A stretch of 64,000 nt of DNA from Tupaia tana (GCA_026018925.1 JAKSZU010000004.1:35111233-35175232), one strand, 5' to 3'; numbered from the stretch's first letter, positions 33,187 through 46,070 are shown. Notes: generated from the letters alone by a model not told the origin. Made by a program: numbers and translations.

Positions 33187-33459
33187 GGACCAGCAGCTAG
33201 CATAATGGCTATCTCGCTAGATTCCCATTGTAGTCAACTGTGGTTTGAGTCCCAGACCCAGTAGCTTAAACTCACGCCAGGCGCGTGTGGGTGCGTGCCC
33301 AAGATCCCGAGAGGAGAATGGAGGAGAAGGGATTGCAGCGTGGTCATCCCCCCTGGAGGGATAATTTCTAGTTTTCTGTCTCTCCGTCTCTCTCTGTCTT
33401 TCTGGCGAGTGCACATGCCCTATTGCTAAAAACCTCTCCAAAAAAAAAAAGAAAAGAAA
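33187..33459 (+). repeat. Long tRNA-derived SINE
   Basis: Target duplication aaaaaccaac/aaaaaccagc; complete body. Confidence 0.9.
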
Positions 33460-33629
33460 AACCAGCTCACAATTTTTTCAAAATTTGTTATTTCAGTTTG
33501 TTCTAAAATCAAGTTGTACATCCAGTCTTGCTGTAGACCAGGATTTTCTATTTTGGATACAGATGGATTCTCATTATATTCATTCTAATATCCTCAAGGG
33601 AGAACTACTAGTGGACTTGTGGATCACAA

Positions 33630-33892
33630 AAGTGTATCAGTTAAGTTTTGCTGTGTAACAAATTGTCCTAAAACACCAACCATTTATTTAGCTCATAGTT
33701 CTTCTCATCAGTAGTGTGAGTCAGGCCCAGCTTCTCAGTTCTGGTAGCAGAGGGAGGGCCTGACTCGTATTTGCCATCAGCACCTGTTTTAGTTGAGATC
33801 TATCTGGTCTAGGGAGCCTTGACTGGGAAATGTCATTGTTCTTTTTGGTTTTTCTTCCTTTCACAGGCTTGGTCACAGGGCAGTTAGACAGG

Positions 33893-33939
<47 letters not shown>

Positions 33940-34085
33940 GGGGGAAGTGTTAGGTCTCTTGGCACACTATTACTTCAGTTAAAATGTATTAGCTAAAGCA
34001 GGTTCAGACTCCATCTCTTAGTGGGAAAGGTCACAGAGCCATATTACGAAGGACGTGAATGTAGAAAGGAGTGAAGAAACCTGGT
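33630..34085 (-). mobile_element. Ancient LTR fragment with (GT)n
   Basis: gtatcagttaagttttgctg, then gtaacaaattgtcctaaaac, resembles the left part of the LTR at 8265. Split by a (GT)n array at 33894-33936. Badly diverged. Confidence 0.45.
33894..33936. repeat. (GT)n microsatellite
   Basis: About 21 uninterrupted GT units. Confidence 0.95.
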
Positions 34086-34351
34086 CATTTTTGTGATCTA
34101 TGACAGAAAAGATAGCTAAATCAATATCAACCTCTCTATACTTGTAGAAGGAAAGTCTCATTTGTTCATGTATGTGCCTGTCATTGTACTAGGCCAGGGA
34201 TAGTGCAGAAAACGCTCCAACAATAGATCATTACACTATGCACTGTGACGTGTGAAAAGAGAGGCCTGTCTTGGATAGGTGAAGCAACTTGCCCCAAGTT
34301 TTTATACCAAGAGTAGATTCCTTGATTATTTGGTTAAAAGCAAACAACTTT

Positions 34352-34616
34352 TTTTTTTTTTTTTTGGAGAGGTTTTCGCTATAGGGCGCGTGCGCTTGCC
34401 AGACAGACAGAGAGAGACATAGAGACAGAAAGCGAGAAATCACCTCCCGGGGGGATGGTCACGCCGCAATCCCGTCTCCTCCATTATCCTCTCGGGATCC
34501 TGGGCACGCACGCACACACGCCCGGCATGAGTTTTAAGCCACCGGGTCCGGGACGTGAACCGCGGTCGACTACATGGGAGTCCAGCGACATAGCCATTAT
34601 GCTAACTGCTGGTTCC
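34352..34616 (-). repeat. Long tRNA-derived SINE, young
   Basis: Perfect 17 bp target duplication aaaagcaaacaactttt on both sides; B box of ggacgtgaaccg (ggttcacgtcc) type. Confidence 0.95.
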
Positions 34617-35170
34617 CAAAAGCAAACAACTTTTATAATATAAGTAGGTTTATTTTTTAAAAAAATCAATCAGAAGCAAATACATGTGAAGATTTTCCTT
34701 CCTTTTTCCTACCTGTAAAAGTTACATTCCACAAAGACATAGATTTTATGTGGGTTCTTCACTGCTGTATCCCTGTGCCTTAAACAGTGTCTGGCATATA
34801 CTACACACTACTAAACATTTGAGTGTTGATTTCAGGTCCCTTTGTAATATAGCAATATGGACAAAAAGCATAAGGAAGATGACAGTGGTGTCTGTGGTGT
34901 AGATAGAATCATTTGAGGTGTTCACAGCTATCTCTACTTTCTGTTATTTCTTTCAACTTTTCCAGTGCTACTACTTAACATTAAGAAGTGTAGCATATTG
35001 CCTGTCTGATACAGTGATCACCATTCCCAACTACAGTTAGCAGTGTGGTGAGATTGAGGTGGGATAAGGGGTCACTCTCATACTTTTTTGGTGCATGGAT
35101 AAATGTGTTTGCAAATGAGCAAACATAGCTATCATAGCAGAGAACAGATAGAAGAGTAGACACTTTATTA

Positions 35171-35427
35171 TTGTTTTTGGGCAGAGAGGTTTTTGCTGTA
35201 GGGCCTGCATGCTCACCAGAGAGAGAGACAGAGAGACAGAAGGCAAGAAATCACCCCCCAAGGGAGATGGCCATGCTGCAATCCCTTCTCCTCCACTCTC
35301 CTCTCAGAATCTTGGGCACGCATGCACATGTGTCTGGTGTGAGTTCAAGCACTAGGTCCAGGACTTGAATCACGGTCGACTACATGGGAGTCTAGTGATG
35401 TAGCCATTACTCCATCTGCTGGTCTCA
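35171..35427 (-). repeat. Long tRNA-derived SINE
   Basis: Reverse copy; target duplication acactttatta/acactttattt; tail with few Ts. Confidence 0.9.
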
Positions 35428-35589
35428 ACACTTTATTTTTATTCTACAGGCATAGAAAGTAGGTCTTACTTTTCCACTGATGACCAATGACAGTGTCTTC
35501 AGAGGAAGGGAAAGATGGAGTTGCATAGGTAGTCAAAGGTCAGTGGAGAACATAAGACCATTGGCCCATTCTTTTGTTTATTCTCACCT

Positions 35590-36260
35590 TAACATGCATA
35601 TTCATTCATTCAATAAATATTTATTGAGTTAAGTGCTGGAGATAATGAGAAACTCTGCCCTCACTGAGTTTACGTTATAAAGGAGTGTGTAAAAGAATAC
35701 ATAGCAATGGTATGATGGGCAGCATTCAAGCTGGGTTGGGTGTGGGATCCAGAGGGACACCCTAACCCAGACTTAATGACTTGGGAAAACCTTCCCAGAA
35801 AAAAATAACATCTCAGCTGAACTCTAAGCCAAGCAATGAGGAGAAATGGGGGGAGAGCACATAGGCCAAGGGAAAGACTGGCCTACTGACCTGACTGAGA
35901 AAGATGACAGGACACAGCACCTGAGAAGACCTGAAAGTGGTTTCATAGAATGTTTTGTAGAACTGAAGGGCAAGAGGTGAGGAAAATGAGGCAAGAGGAG
36001 GGACAGTTAACGCATGACATATGAGTCCAGGTGAGACAGGGGGGTGGGTTGCTGTCAAAGGTGAGGCAGGGAGAAAGCAAAAAGTGAATATATTAAAGGG
36101 CTATGTAGAAGGTCAGATTGCTAAGACTTGGTGAATGAGACAGGAGGAGAAAGAGATCAGGGCTGTTGATTGGCATGAGGGCTAATGGGGCTAGTTAAAT
36201 GGGAGAGGAGGAAGTTTGGGATGAGATGAGATGTAGCTCATAAATTGATATATCCTTGGG
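35590..36260 (+). repeat. Ancient mammal-wide repeat, class uncertain
   Basis: tcattcaataaatatttattg, then gccctcactgagtttacgtt and aaagggctatgtagaaggtc, follows the order of an old interspersed repeat whose name I am unsure of. Confidence 0.45.
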
Positions 36261-36364
36261 CAGGCTGACTTCTCCCTTCCAGAGTCAAACTTACTATCCA
36301 TGCTAATCTAATCTCAAATGGACAAAGGTGGGTTCTAGATTGAGCCAGACTCAGTTCGAACCTG

Positions 36365-36560
36365 TACTCCACTTGTTGGTGAAGCACTGTGACCTTGGGC
36401 AGATGACTTAACTTCCCTAAGCTTCACATCCCCCACTGTAAAATGGAGAAAATAACAGCATGCCACAGAATTGTTGGGGGGGTTAAATAACAAAATGCAC
36501 ATAAAGTGCTTCACTCAGTGTGGGGTCCATATAAATGCTAGTTAGAATTATTGTGTCTAA
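36365..36560 (+). repeat. MIR
   Basis: gtgaccttgggcagatgact, cccactgtaaaatggagaaa, gttaaataacaaaatgcac, aagtgcttcactcagtg: full MIR order. Confidence 0.8.
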
Positions 36561-36925
36561 AGATAGCAGAAAGAGAAAGCTAGAGAATTAGGTCCAAAGG
36601 TTGTTCAGAAAACTCAAGAGGAGCTGAGCTAGGCAGGGAGCTTGGGGAGCTTGGAGAAGAGGGCAAAAGTGGAGTCTGCGGCAATGTGGGCTCTAGCCCT
36701 AGACTGTTGCCTCAGTTTCTGCCCAACACTTCATCCCAATGAGAAACTGATCATAAGATGTGCTTGCTCCCCACACTCGAAAAACTGTCTAAGCTGCTTC
36801 TTCCTGTCCTTTATTACACCCACCATATCTGTCTGTTACCTAATTCCCAAGTTCCCAGCTCCGCATTAGATGCTAGTGTTCTGTAAAGTTCATCTTAAAA
36901 ACTTCCTCTGACAAGGAAGAGCTCA
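36561..36925. other. Unique non-coding DNA
   Basis: No repeat or exon recognised. Confidence 0.35.
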
Positions 36926-37130
36926 GGTTCTGCGGCACTTAAGCACACAGCTCTGGAACCAGACCACCTGGACTCACATCTGGCACCACCAGGCATTGGC
37001 AAACAGCAACCTCTCTGTGCCCTGGTTTCCTAATATCTGAGGTGAAGATAAGAGGAGTAATAGCCAAGGAGGGGTTTTGTGAGGATTAAATGAGTTAATA
37101 ATTCTAAAGTGCCTCGGGCTATTGCTGGTC
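36926..37130 (+). repeat. MIR
   Basis: accagaccacctggactcac, ctctgtgccctggtttccta, gtgaggattaaatgagttaa, aagtgcctcgggc. Confidence 0.8.
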
Positions 37131-37284
37131 CAAGTAAATCCAACCATTATGACAGGGTCAGAGGAGATCTTGGGGAGACAGGCCCCTGTGCCCTCAGCTA
37201 AGGCAGGGTCCACACCAGTGGCTGGCTTAGCAGCCGCGTGCCCTGGGTCTCCCATGCTCGAGAGAGAGGAGATCCTTGTCAGTT

Positions 37285-37420
37285 ATCAATTGTTATTTCA
37301 CTTATAGTCACAATTTATGGAGTAAATTATTCCCTTTGTAGAGGTGAGATGACTAAGGCTCTGAGAAGTTAAGGATCCCTGCTGAGATCAAAACCCAAGA
37401 TTCTATAAAGGTGTTAACAT
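37285..37420 (-). repeat. MIR fragment
   Basis: tagaggtgagatgactaagg, then ctgagaagttaagg, in reverse MIR order. Confidence 0.6.
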
Positions 37421-38136
37421 TTGATGGTGCTGGGAAAAATCTGTCAAAGGATCAGAGATAAACGGAAGTATAGTTTAGGAGCCCAGGAATAGCCAGAATC
37501 CACCAACGGCACTCCCTCCAAAACCCAGGAATGTCAAGGAGTTGGAAACTGCAGCTCTGGCATCGCCGGTGGAGTCTCATGGAGTCTTCCGTCTGTGTGA
37601 CAGCTGACTCTCCGGGGCCCTGCAGTGGCCCCCAGCCAGGCTTGAGTAGGGGCTGGGTATCACATCTGCCCTTCTCCTTCTCTTCCAGCGTGCTCACTTG
37701 GCAGACTGCCAGCCTAACAGCCAGGGCTTTGGGGGAAGCCTGATTTTAATAAATTTCTATTTCCCGTAGAAAACCGGTTTTTTCAGTGGCTTTGTAACTC
37801 AACCATTCTTGATCACATCAGGACTGAACCTGGCAGCCAGCTTGGCAGCTTGTGTGCAAATTGCATACAATAGCAGATTGTTTAGCCTTTATTGCAATTG
37901 AAAGCGACTTAAGGAAAAGGGAGGGAAGAGAAGAAAGAAAAAAAGTGAAAGGAAAGAATAAAACCCAAGCCTCATATAATTGCATAATACAGTGAACTCC
38001 TAATTCTCTTTAAGGAAAATACAGAATCAATTAACCCCTGTCTCTTTCTGTCTCTGCTTCTCTCTCCTCCCTCTTACTCACACACATACACACACACACA
38101 CACAAACTGGTGGCCGAATAGGCCATATAACAAATT
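37421..38136. other. Unique non-coding DNA
   Basis: No exon pair recognised. Includes a short (CA)n run at about 38080-38104. Confidence 0.4.
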
Positions 38137-38374
38137 CTTTTTTTTTTCCCTATAGGGCACATGCACTTGCCAGAAAGAGACAGAGACAGAAAGTGAGAAA
38201 TCACCCCCGGAGGGATGGCCACGCCGCAATCCCTTCTCCTCCATTCTCCTCTCGGGATCTTGGGCACGCACGCACACGCACCCGGTGTAAGTTTAAGCCA
38301 CCGGGTCTGGGACTTGAATCACAGTTGACTACATGGGAGTCCAGCAATATAGCCATTACGCCAACGCTGGTCCC
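38137..38374 (-). repeat. Long SINE, tail end shortened
   Basis: Target duplication ggccatataacaaattc/ggcatataacgaatcc. The gagaggtttttg segment next to the tail is missing, so the tail passes straight to ccctatagggc. Confidence 0.9.
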
Positions 38375-38516
38375 GGCATATAACGAATCCTAACTTGAGG
38401 TCTTTTTTCCCTTGTCTTTTTCTTTTTTTTACCAACATATCTCACATTCAAGGAGAGCTGTAGGAATGAAAATCAAGAAAATCCTGAGGGAAAATAGCAT
38501 GTTTAAGGATCTTAGA

Positions 38517-38782
38517 GGGGCCAGCAGATGGTGTAGTGGTTACATCACTGGACTACCACATGACCTACTGTGGTTCGAGTCCCTGGACCTGGTGGCGTGA
38601 AAATCACACCAGGTGTATGTGCATGTGTGACCAAGAAGAGAATGAAGGAGAAAGGATTGCTGTCTGGTCATATCCTTTAGGGGAGTGATTTCTCACTTTC
38701 CCTGTCACTGTCTCTGTCTCTGTCTTTCTTCCCAGTGAATGCACATGCCCTCTGGCAAAAAAACCTCTAAAAATAAAAATAA
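38517..38782 (+). repeat. Long SINE, older ggggccagcagatg subtype
   Basis: Target duplication aaggatcttagag/aagaatcttagag; body shortened around the C-run. Confidence 0.9.
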
Positions 38783-38897
38783 AGAATCTTAGAGACAAGA
38801 AAGAGAAATAAGAATGGGTCTGAGAGAGTGATTGAGAGATTAAAAAGAAAAACAAATGAGAAGCAATAAGTATCAGACTATTAAAAGTATTGGGTTA

Positions 38898-39071
38898 AGG
38901 GGACTCGGCAGGTTGCTGGTGGTTAAATGCACTGGATTCCCACATGGTCAACCATGGTTTGAGTCCCAGACCTGGTGTCATGCTTTCTCTCTTTCTCTCT
39001 ATCTATCTCTCTCTCTCTCGTCAAATGAAAAATAAATAAATAAAGATAAACTAAAAATAATTATTTAAAAT
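38898..39071 (+). repeat. Short tRNA-derived SINE
   Basis: Target duplication aaaagtattgggtta on both sides, perfect over 15 bp; AAAT-rich tail. Confidence 0.92.
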
Positions 39072-39461
39072 AAAAGTATTGGGTTAGGGGAGGGTGTGAA
39101 GTTAGAAATTATATGAACTGAATGATCAGTTCCAGCTTGATCAAGTACCTCTTCCCTTATCTACACCCTTCTTGGGGCCTGGACACAAGTATCTCAGAGG
39201 ACCTTATCAAAGTCTTTGCCTAAATGTCAAACTTACCATCCCATTCTTCTCTAATCTATCAAAGCTGATTAGAACCATGTTCTACTTTATGGCCTTCCTC
39301 TAAGCAAACCAGGTAAACTAGTGTCTATTTACAGATGTTAATATGTCTCCATGTTATGTTTGTACTGTTCTGGGAGGAAGAGAATGTATAACATCACCTT
39401 AGATATCTAGGCATCTGGGTAGGTCTGTTAGGAGATGTTTTCTGTATTTCTGTGTGTCCAA

Positions 39462-39529
39462 TAATACTTGAACCATTGTTGACCATGTGGGAGTCCAGTG
39501 CTTTAACCACCATGCCATCTGCTGGCCCC
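39462..39529 (-). repeat. Orphan SINE head
   Basis: Only the tRNA-like head survives (cttgaaccattgttgaccat, ending tctgctggcccc), lying just left of the L1 fragment. Confidence 0.75.
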
Positions 39530-40675
39530 TACTTATTTGTTTCTAATTTTTAAATGTAAATTGTATATATTTATGGTGTAGCATGATGTAATGATATATA
39601 TGTGTGTGTGTGTGTAAGCATAATCAAGCTAATTAACATACGCATTACCTCACACTTTGTGTGTGTGTGTGGTGAAAACACTTAAAATCTACTCACATAG
39701 CAGTTTATTTATTTATTTATTTGCTTGTTTGTTTTTAGAGAGATAATTTGCTATGGGGTGCATGTGCTTGCCGGAGAGACACAGAGAGAGAGAAAGTGGG
39801 AAATCACTCCTTGGAAGGGATAGCCACACCGCAGTTCCTTCTCTTCCATTCTCCTCTTAGGATCTTGGTCATGCACACACACGCACCAGGTGTGAGTTTT
39901 AAACCACCCGATCCAGGACGCAAACCATAGTCAAGTATGTGGGAGTCCAGCATCATAACCATTATGCCATCTGCTGGTCCCCACAGAGCAATTTAAATAT
40001 GCAATATATTGTTACTGTGCTTACCATGATATACAATAGCTTTGTTGAACTCATTCCTCTCATTTAACTGAAATTTTCTATCCTTCGACCAACCTCTCCT
40101 GAATTCTCCCAACCCCAGCCTGTGCTAGCTACCAGTCTATTCTCTGCATCTATGCGTTTCAATGAAATCATGCAATTTTTGTCCTTCTGTGCCTGGCTTG
40201 TTTTCCTTCCCGATTCATTCATGTTGTCTCAAATGACAGGATTCTTTTCTGTTTTTAAGGTGGAATAATATTCTACTGTGCCTATATGCCACATTTTCTT
40301 TATCTATGCATCCATCAATGGTTGAGTTTCATATCTTGGCTATTATGGATAATACTACAAAGAACATGAAGGTCCCAATATCTCTTTGAGATATTGATTT
40401 CATATCCTGTGGCTTTACATCCAGTAGTGAGACTGCTAGATCATATGATTGTTCCATTTTTATTTTTTTTGAGAAACTGCCCAATTGTTTTCTATAATGG
40501 CTGTACTGATTTATTAATATATTACTTCAAAAAGGGTGCAAGGATTCCTGGTTTTTTGTATCCTCACTAATATGATATCTGCCCTCTTGTTGACAACAGA
40601 TATTCTGACAGGTATGAGGTAATAACTCATTGTGGTTTAAATTTTGAGAAAATGTGTATTTTTAACAACCATCCT
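39530..40675 (-). mobile_element. L1 3' region, reverse, split by a SINE
   Basis: L1M/L1P-type 3' text: gtatatatttatggtgtagc, caagctaattaacatacgca, tcctttcgaccaacctctc-like at 40083, aatattctactgtgcctata at 40267 and tagtgagactgctagatcat at 40424. Confidence 0.8.
39704..39981 (-). repeat. Long SINE inside L1 3' region
   Basis: Target duplication cacatagcagttta/cacagagcaattta; tail made of ATTT and GTTT units. Confidence 0.9.
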
Positions 40676-40676
40676 G

Positions 40677-40938
40677 GGGAACCAGCAGTTAGCGTAACGG
40701 CTATGTCGCTGGACTCCCACGTAGTCAACCAAGGTTCGCGTCCCGGACCCGGTGGCTTAAAACTCATGCTGGGTGCGTGTGCGTGCGTACCCAAGATCCT
40801 GAGAAGAGAATGGAGGAGAAGGGATTGCGGCGTAACCATCCCCCCTGGGGGGTGATTTCTCGCTTTCTGTCTCTATGTCTCTCTCTGTCTGGCGAGCTCA
40901 CGCACCCTATAGCAAAAAAACCTCTCAAAAAAAAAAAA
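40677..40938 (+). repeat. Long tRNA-derived SINE
   Basis: Complete, ggttcgcgtccc B-box subtype, short target duplication atcctg. Confidence 0.9.
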
Positions 40939-42711
40939 TCCTGAATGATTCTTATAAATGCATAAGTTTGAGGAATACTAAATTAGAAAAAAAATTTTAA
41001 AAAAAAACTTGTTTATTCAATATTGAACACCTTCCATTGTGCTGAATTCTGTGGAAAACAGAGGAAATCGATTCATTCGGCCTGCGGGAGCCCGTGAAAA
41101 ATGCAACACTTAGTAGGTATGCTGAAAAGCGAAGTGGGAGTTGCTGACAAGAGATGAACAAAGGTCTTATACAGGGGACTAGACTTATTGAAAGAGAGGG
41201 GGAGTTGAACTGAGCTACGGAGGATCTTGTTCCATGGAAAGGAAGGAAAGCGAGATCATATGGGCAGGAGATAGGAGAGAACGTAGCATGCGTTGAATCA
41301 CTGAGACCAGAAGCCAGAATGGATGCCCATTTGCTGCGACTGGGCAGTCTTCATGTTGATGGCAGTGCTGCAAAGTGGTCAGGGCATGTGCTCAAAACCA
41401 CTCCCAAGCCCTGTAACTAGGGTACATTTAACCCAAGAGTACCTGAGTTACCGTATTTATAAAATGGAAGTAGCAATAGGTCTCTTGGGTTGCTTTGAGG
41501 TTCACAATCATACAAGGACTGGATAAACGTGAGTAATATGGTTCTACTTTACAGAGCCTACCGCTGAGAGTGCTTTTGCAAACACTGTTTCATTTGATCC
41601 TCACAATAGCCTTGAGAGGTAGGCATGATTTTTAACCCTATTTACAACGGAGAAAAATCAAAGCTTAAAGAGGTCTAGAAATCGAAACAAGCTAATCATG
41701 GTGTCAACTTGAACCCAAGTCTCTTAACTCCACCTAATCTGTTCCTTTTCTTATGGCAAGATGAGGGGAGCATGTTACAGAAGGAGACTGGAGCACTAAT
41801 TTAAGAAAGTTAGACTTTAATCTACATATATTAGGAAACATTTAAGCAGAAGATGGACATGTTGAAATTAGTCTTACGGAAAGTTGGATTTACTGGTCAG
41901 ATGGAAAATGGACGCAGCGAGGGCCTTTAGAGGGAGAACACAGTTAGCAACGGTATTTGGGGGATAAAACAGTTTTAGTACAACAAGGTTGGTGAGTGAA
42001 GTAAAAAATGGAATAGAGACTAAAAAGGACAAAAAATATGTCCTAACAAGCAATGACAATTGACACACAAAATGACTGGAAGGAACCATCCAACATTCAA
42101 TGGTGCTGTTTGCACTTCTAATTGCTAAGATCAGAAGCAGGAAGAACTACACCCTGTTTCTCTCATTCATTCTGCATTTTTCTACAACCCTGTGAAGACC
42201 TTAATATCTGCCAAGCACTGCAGTCATTATTATTTATTGTTTCTCAGATCACGGGTCCAAGGTCTCAGCACTTAACTCTAAAAAGTGGTATCAGAATGCC
42301 TTAGGGACTGACTTAGGGACTGTTTAGAAAGCTTCTCAGCATTCTAAACATAAATGTCTTCCAAGTAAAAGCATTGATTGGGAAGCCTGGATGGATAAAA
42401 TGAACTGCTGCAATCTTACAGATGTCTGGGTCACATCCTGGGTAAAGAGGGAAAGAAACTTTATGGAGCCTAGTAACGTCAATATTAAATGACATGGAAC
42501 AGCATTATGCTAACCTCCTCTCTAAAATTTTATCTCTCCACTTACCTACTACAGGTTAGTGTGGTTCCATTTCCAAGAAGGTTCCCCATCATATAGCCCT
42601 ATATGATGGGAGTCATTGGTGCCTCCCTCCTTACCGTGTCATGGACTTGTTTCTAGAGAGATGAAATTAATTCCTAAAGGTCATTTAACTAAGAAGTTGC
42701 AGAGTCTATTT
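40939..42711. other. Repeat-poor non-coding DNA with a reverse MIR
   Basis: No lineage-specific insertion over 1.7 kb. Reverse MIR at about 41575-41740 (gatcctcacaatagccttga, cttgaacccaagtctctta). No supported exon. Confidence 0.5.
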
Positions 42712-42986
42712 TTTTTAAAGTTTTTTTGTTTGTTTTATTTATTTTTGTTTGTTTGCTTGTTTGTTTTTACCATAGGGCATTCTCTGGAGAGAGACAGAGA
42801 GAGGGAAAATGAGAAGTCACTCCTCCAGGTGGAGAAGGGATGTCCACAGAGCAGTCCCTTCTCTTCCATCCTTCTCATAGGATCTGGGGCTGGTGTGATT
42901 TCCAAGTCTATGGGTCTGGGGACTTGAACCTCAGTTGGCCATGTCGGAAGCTAACACTTTAACCACCATACCACCTTCTAGCCCCT
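42712..42986 (-). repeat. Long SINE, old
   Basis: GTTT-rich tail, diverged body, head ending ccaccttctagcccc; target duplication gcagagtctat/gtagagccaat. Confidence 0.85.
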
Positions 42987-43080
42987 GTAGAGCCAATATT
43001 TAAACCAAGTCTTTATATCTATCTTTATTGCTCCTTTAGGCTTTCTGAGAAATAATGACTTTTAAGAATATTGTTGTTTG

Positions 43081-43351
43081 GCCTCAGCAGATGATGTAGT
43101 AGTTATGTTACTGGACTACCACCATATGGCCAACCATGGTTCAAGTCCCGGACCCAGTGGCTTGAAAATCATTCTGTGCACATTTGCATGTGTAACCAAG
43201 ATCCCAAGAAAAGAATGGAGGACACAGGATTGTGGTGTGGCCATCTCCTCCTTGGGGGGTGATTTCTCACTTTCCTTCTCACTGTCTGTCTGTCTGTCTC
43301 TCTCCAGCTAGTGCACCTGCCCTATGATAAGAACCTCTAAAAAAAAAAAAA
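43081..43351 (+). repeat. Long SINE, older subtype
   Basis: gcctcagcagatgatgtagt head; target duplication aagaatattgttgtttg/aagaatatttttgttttg. Confidence 0.9.
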
Positions 43352-43812
43352 AGAATATTTTTGTTTTGTTTTGTTATAGGATACATGTGTTCACCAGAGA
43401 CAGAGCAATAAAGAGAGAGAGTGAGAGAGAAGGAAAGTGAGAAATCACCCTCTGGGGGAGATGGCCACACCACAATCCTTTCTCTTCCATTTTTCTCTAG
43501 GGATCTTGGGCATGCATGCTCATGCACCTGGTGTTGTTGTTTTAAAGAATTATTTTATTTAACTTTATTCATTTATTTAATTTGAACAGAGAGGGACAGA
43601 GAGAGAGAGAGAGGGAAAGTGAAGAAGCAAGCTGCCAGGTCCGGGACTCAAACCTTGGTTACCATGTGGGAGTCCAGCACCCTTAACCACCATACCACCT
43701 GCTGGCCCCCAATGCCTGGTGTGTTTTTTAAGCCACCAGGTCTGAGACTCAAACCATGCTGTTAACCATGTGAAATCCAGCACCTTAACCACCACACCAC
43801 TTGCTGGTTCAA
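43352..43812 (-). repeat. Long SINE split by a short SINE
   Basis: Body at 43352-43546 and head at 43703-43810. Its tail abuts the tail of the plus-strand SINE at 43081, so the two lie tail to tail in opposite orientation; aagaata- occurs on both flanks. Confidence 0.88.
43546..43702 (-). repeat. Short tRNA-derived SINE nested in a long SINE
   Basis: Reverse short element (ccaggtccgggactcaaacc ... cacctgctggccccc). Flanked by tgcacctggtgttgttgttt and tgcctggtgtgttttttaag, a diverged target duplication. Confidence 0.9.
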
Positions 43813-44610
43813 GAATAATTTTTAAATAAGGTAGTTTATGATGGAAAAACTCAAATAACATAGAATTACTTAAGTCAGGTATCAAAACCACCTTCCCACT
43901 CCCTCTCAGACATAATCACCCTCCTCGGTTCATGACATCCTACCAGGTACTGTCTAGTGTCTGTAAGCATGTATATCTGTAAATGTAGATAATGAAAAGG
44001 TGGAAGGGCCTTTCGGCAGCATATTTCAGGACACACTATTTCATCCTTACCTCCTGCCCATGTGACTTCTCTCTCTCCCCTTCCCACAGAGCTAAATCCG
44101 TTACAGCCCAATTTTTCCTTTGGTTTGGAATGCTTAAAGAGGAGGAGGAGAATAATGAGGACCAATCTCACAGGGAATATACTCGATGATGAGGTACATT
44201 AACCACATAGTGAGTTCCAATTTTGTTAGAGTTCAATTTTTAAAGTCTAGTTACTCAATTAGGGTGGAAGCAGGCCTTTGTGGGAAGTAAACCCTGCCTG
44301 AAGTGTGAAGCTCGCCTGTATAGGAGAGGTTTTCTGGAGAGATGGCAGCACAGTGGAGATCTACGATCCCTGATGCTAGAGAATAGTAGATCGCTGGTGC
44401 TAGAGAATGGTGTGGATATTGGCAGCGAGACTTAAAAGCTCAAAGGTCTACAGGATGTAGCCCGGTTGCAGCCTGAGCTGGTCTCAGAGCAGCAACTGGC
44501 AGGGCCTGAGCACAGAAAGTATCTGTCAAACTCCTGAGTTTCTATGTATTTTGGAGTCCAGGAGTTGAGGTCAGTAACTCACATATGAGATTTGCTAGGA
44601 TAGCACTCTC
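43813..44610. other. Unique non-coding DNA
   Basis: No element recognised. Open frames here have neither partner exons nor family resemblance. Confidence 0.4.
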
Positions 44611-44888
44611 TCTTTTTTTTTTTTTTTTTTTTTTTTTGGAGAGGTTTTTGCTATAGGGCTCATGCGCTCACCAGTAAGACAGAGAGAGACAGAGAGACAG
44701 AAAGAGAGAAATCACCTCCCAGGGGGGATGGCCACGCCGCAATCCCTTCTCCTCCATTCTCCTCTTGGGATCTTGGGCACGCACACACACGCACCCGGTG
44801 TGAGTTTAAGCCGCCGAGTCCGGGACTCGATCTGCGATAGACTACATGGGAGTCCAGCGACATAGCCATTATGCTAACTGTTGGTCCC
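44611..44888 (-). repeat. Long tRNA-derived SINE
   Basis: Reverse copy with about 25 Ts at the tail; target duplication gatagcactctc/tgtagtactctc. Confidence 0.92.
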
Positions 44889-45249
44889 ATGATGTAGTAC
44901 TCTCAAGAACAGAAGAGCACCCTTCAAGTTCTTATCACAGCTAAACATATGTCACCCACGTAGCAAACAATGTAAGGGGTTGGAATAATTCAAAGCTATT
45001 AATACATGTCTTTATGCAGCTGTATTTTTCTTCACAACACTGATTAGCACCCAACCTATTATGTACATGGTCTATATTTGTTACTCATTTGTCTCTTTTA
45101 CTTCAAAAACAAAGTTAATCTTTGTGTGGACAGAGAGTGTATTTTACACTGAAATATCTCCAGAAACTGGAATGTTGCCTGGCACATGGTAGGCCCTCTG
45201 TACTTACGTGGTGATGGAAGGAAGGAAGGAAGGCAGGAAAGGAGGGATA

Positions 45250-45720
45250 AACATCTCATTAATGACACTGGAAAAAATTTTAAAGATTAATACCATTTGG
45301 TGATGGTAAGCGTATGGAGAAATAACATCACACTTTGTTGGAGGATAAAGCAAGACAAGCATTTTAGAGAGTTTGTTGAGATGTGAAAATATCTATCAAA
45401 ATAAAAGAAACATTACCTTTGCTACAACAACTCAATTTCTAGGAGTTTTTTCCATAACAGTACTGGTTCACAAAGATAATATGACCAATTATAGGTACAG
45501 AAGTAATTTTTGGGAAAAAAAAAAGAGTAATATAAATCAAAACAACCTTTATCTCCATCATTAAGGAATTGGGGAAATAGATGTTGGTGTCTTGGAAACA
45601 TCTTTGAAAGCAAACAAAGCAGATCTCTATGTTAATGCTGCCTGGGATATGCTGTTGAGGGAAATAAAGAGTAAGTTACAGACTCATAAACATAATTATA
45701 ATAAAATGAGGAAAATATAA
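45250..45720 (+). mobile_element. Old L1 3' region, plus strand
   Basis: tttggtgatggtaagcgtat, ctttatctccatcattaagg and gcagatctctatgttaatgc follow the 3' text of old L1M subfamilies. A run of GGAAGGAAGGAAGGAAGG lies just upstream at 45216. Confidence 0.55.
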
Positions 45721-45799
45721 TTAAAATATTATGGGACCATGCAGGACGAAAACCTGATTCCGATAGATTTTGAAAAGCATAGTTTTAAGGATAAGAGGA

Positions 45800-46070
45800 G
45801 GTCGTCAGATTAAATGGGAAGAAAGTGCATTCCAGGCAAAAGAGGCAACTTGGGCAAGGGTGAGAAACCATGCATAGTACGTGGAGAATTGTGTATGCCA
45901 CCATGCTGAAGGGGTTCAAGGCCAAGAAGAGCAAACAAGAGGCTGAAGACTTCGGCAAGACCCAGCAGTAGTAAAGGGCCTTACATACCAGGTCCAGGAA
46001 CTCGGACTTTAGCTAGGGTGTGGGAAGCCTGTAAGTGATTTCAGTGCAACATTGACAGGTCAGCCTTCCC
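45800..46070 (+). repeat. Ancient mammal-wide repeat, class uncertain
   Basis: gaaagtgcattccaggcaaa, gtaaagggccttacatacca and ggaactcggactttagctag. Same ancient element type as suspected at 35590. Confidence 0.45.
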
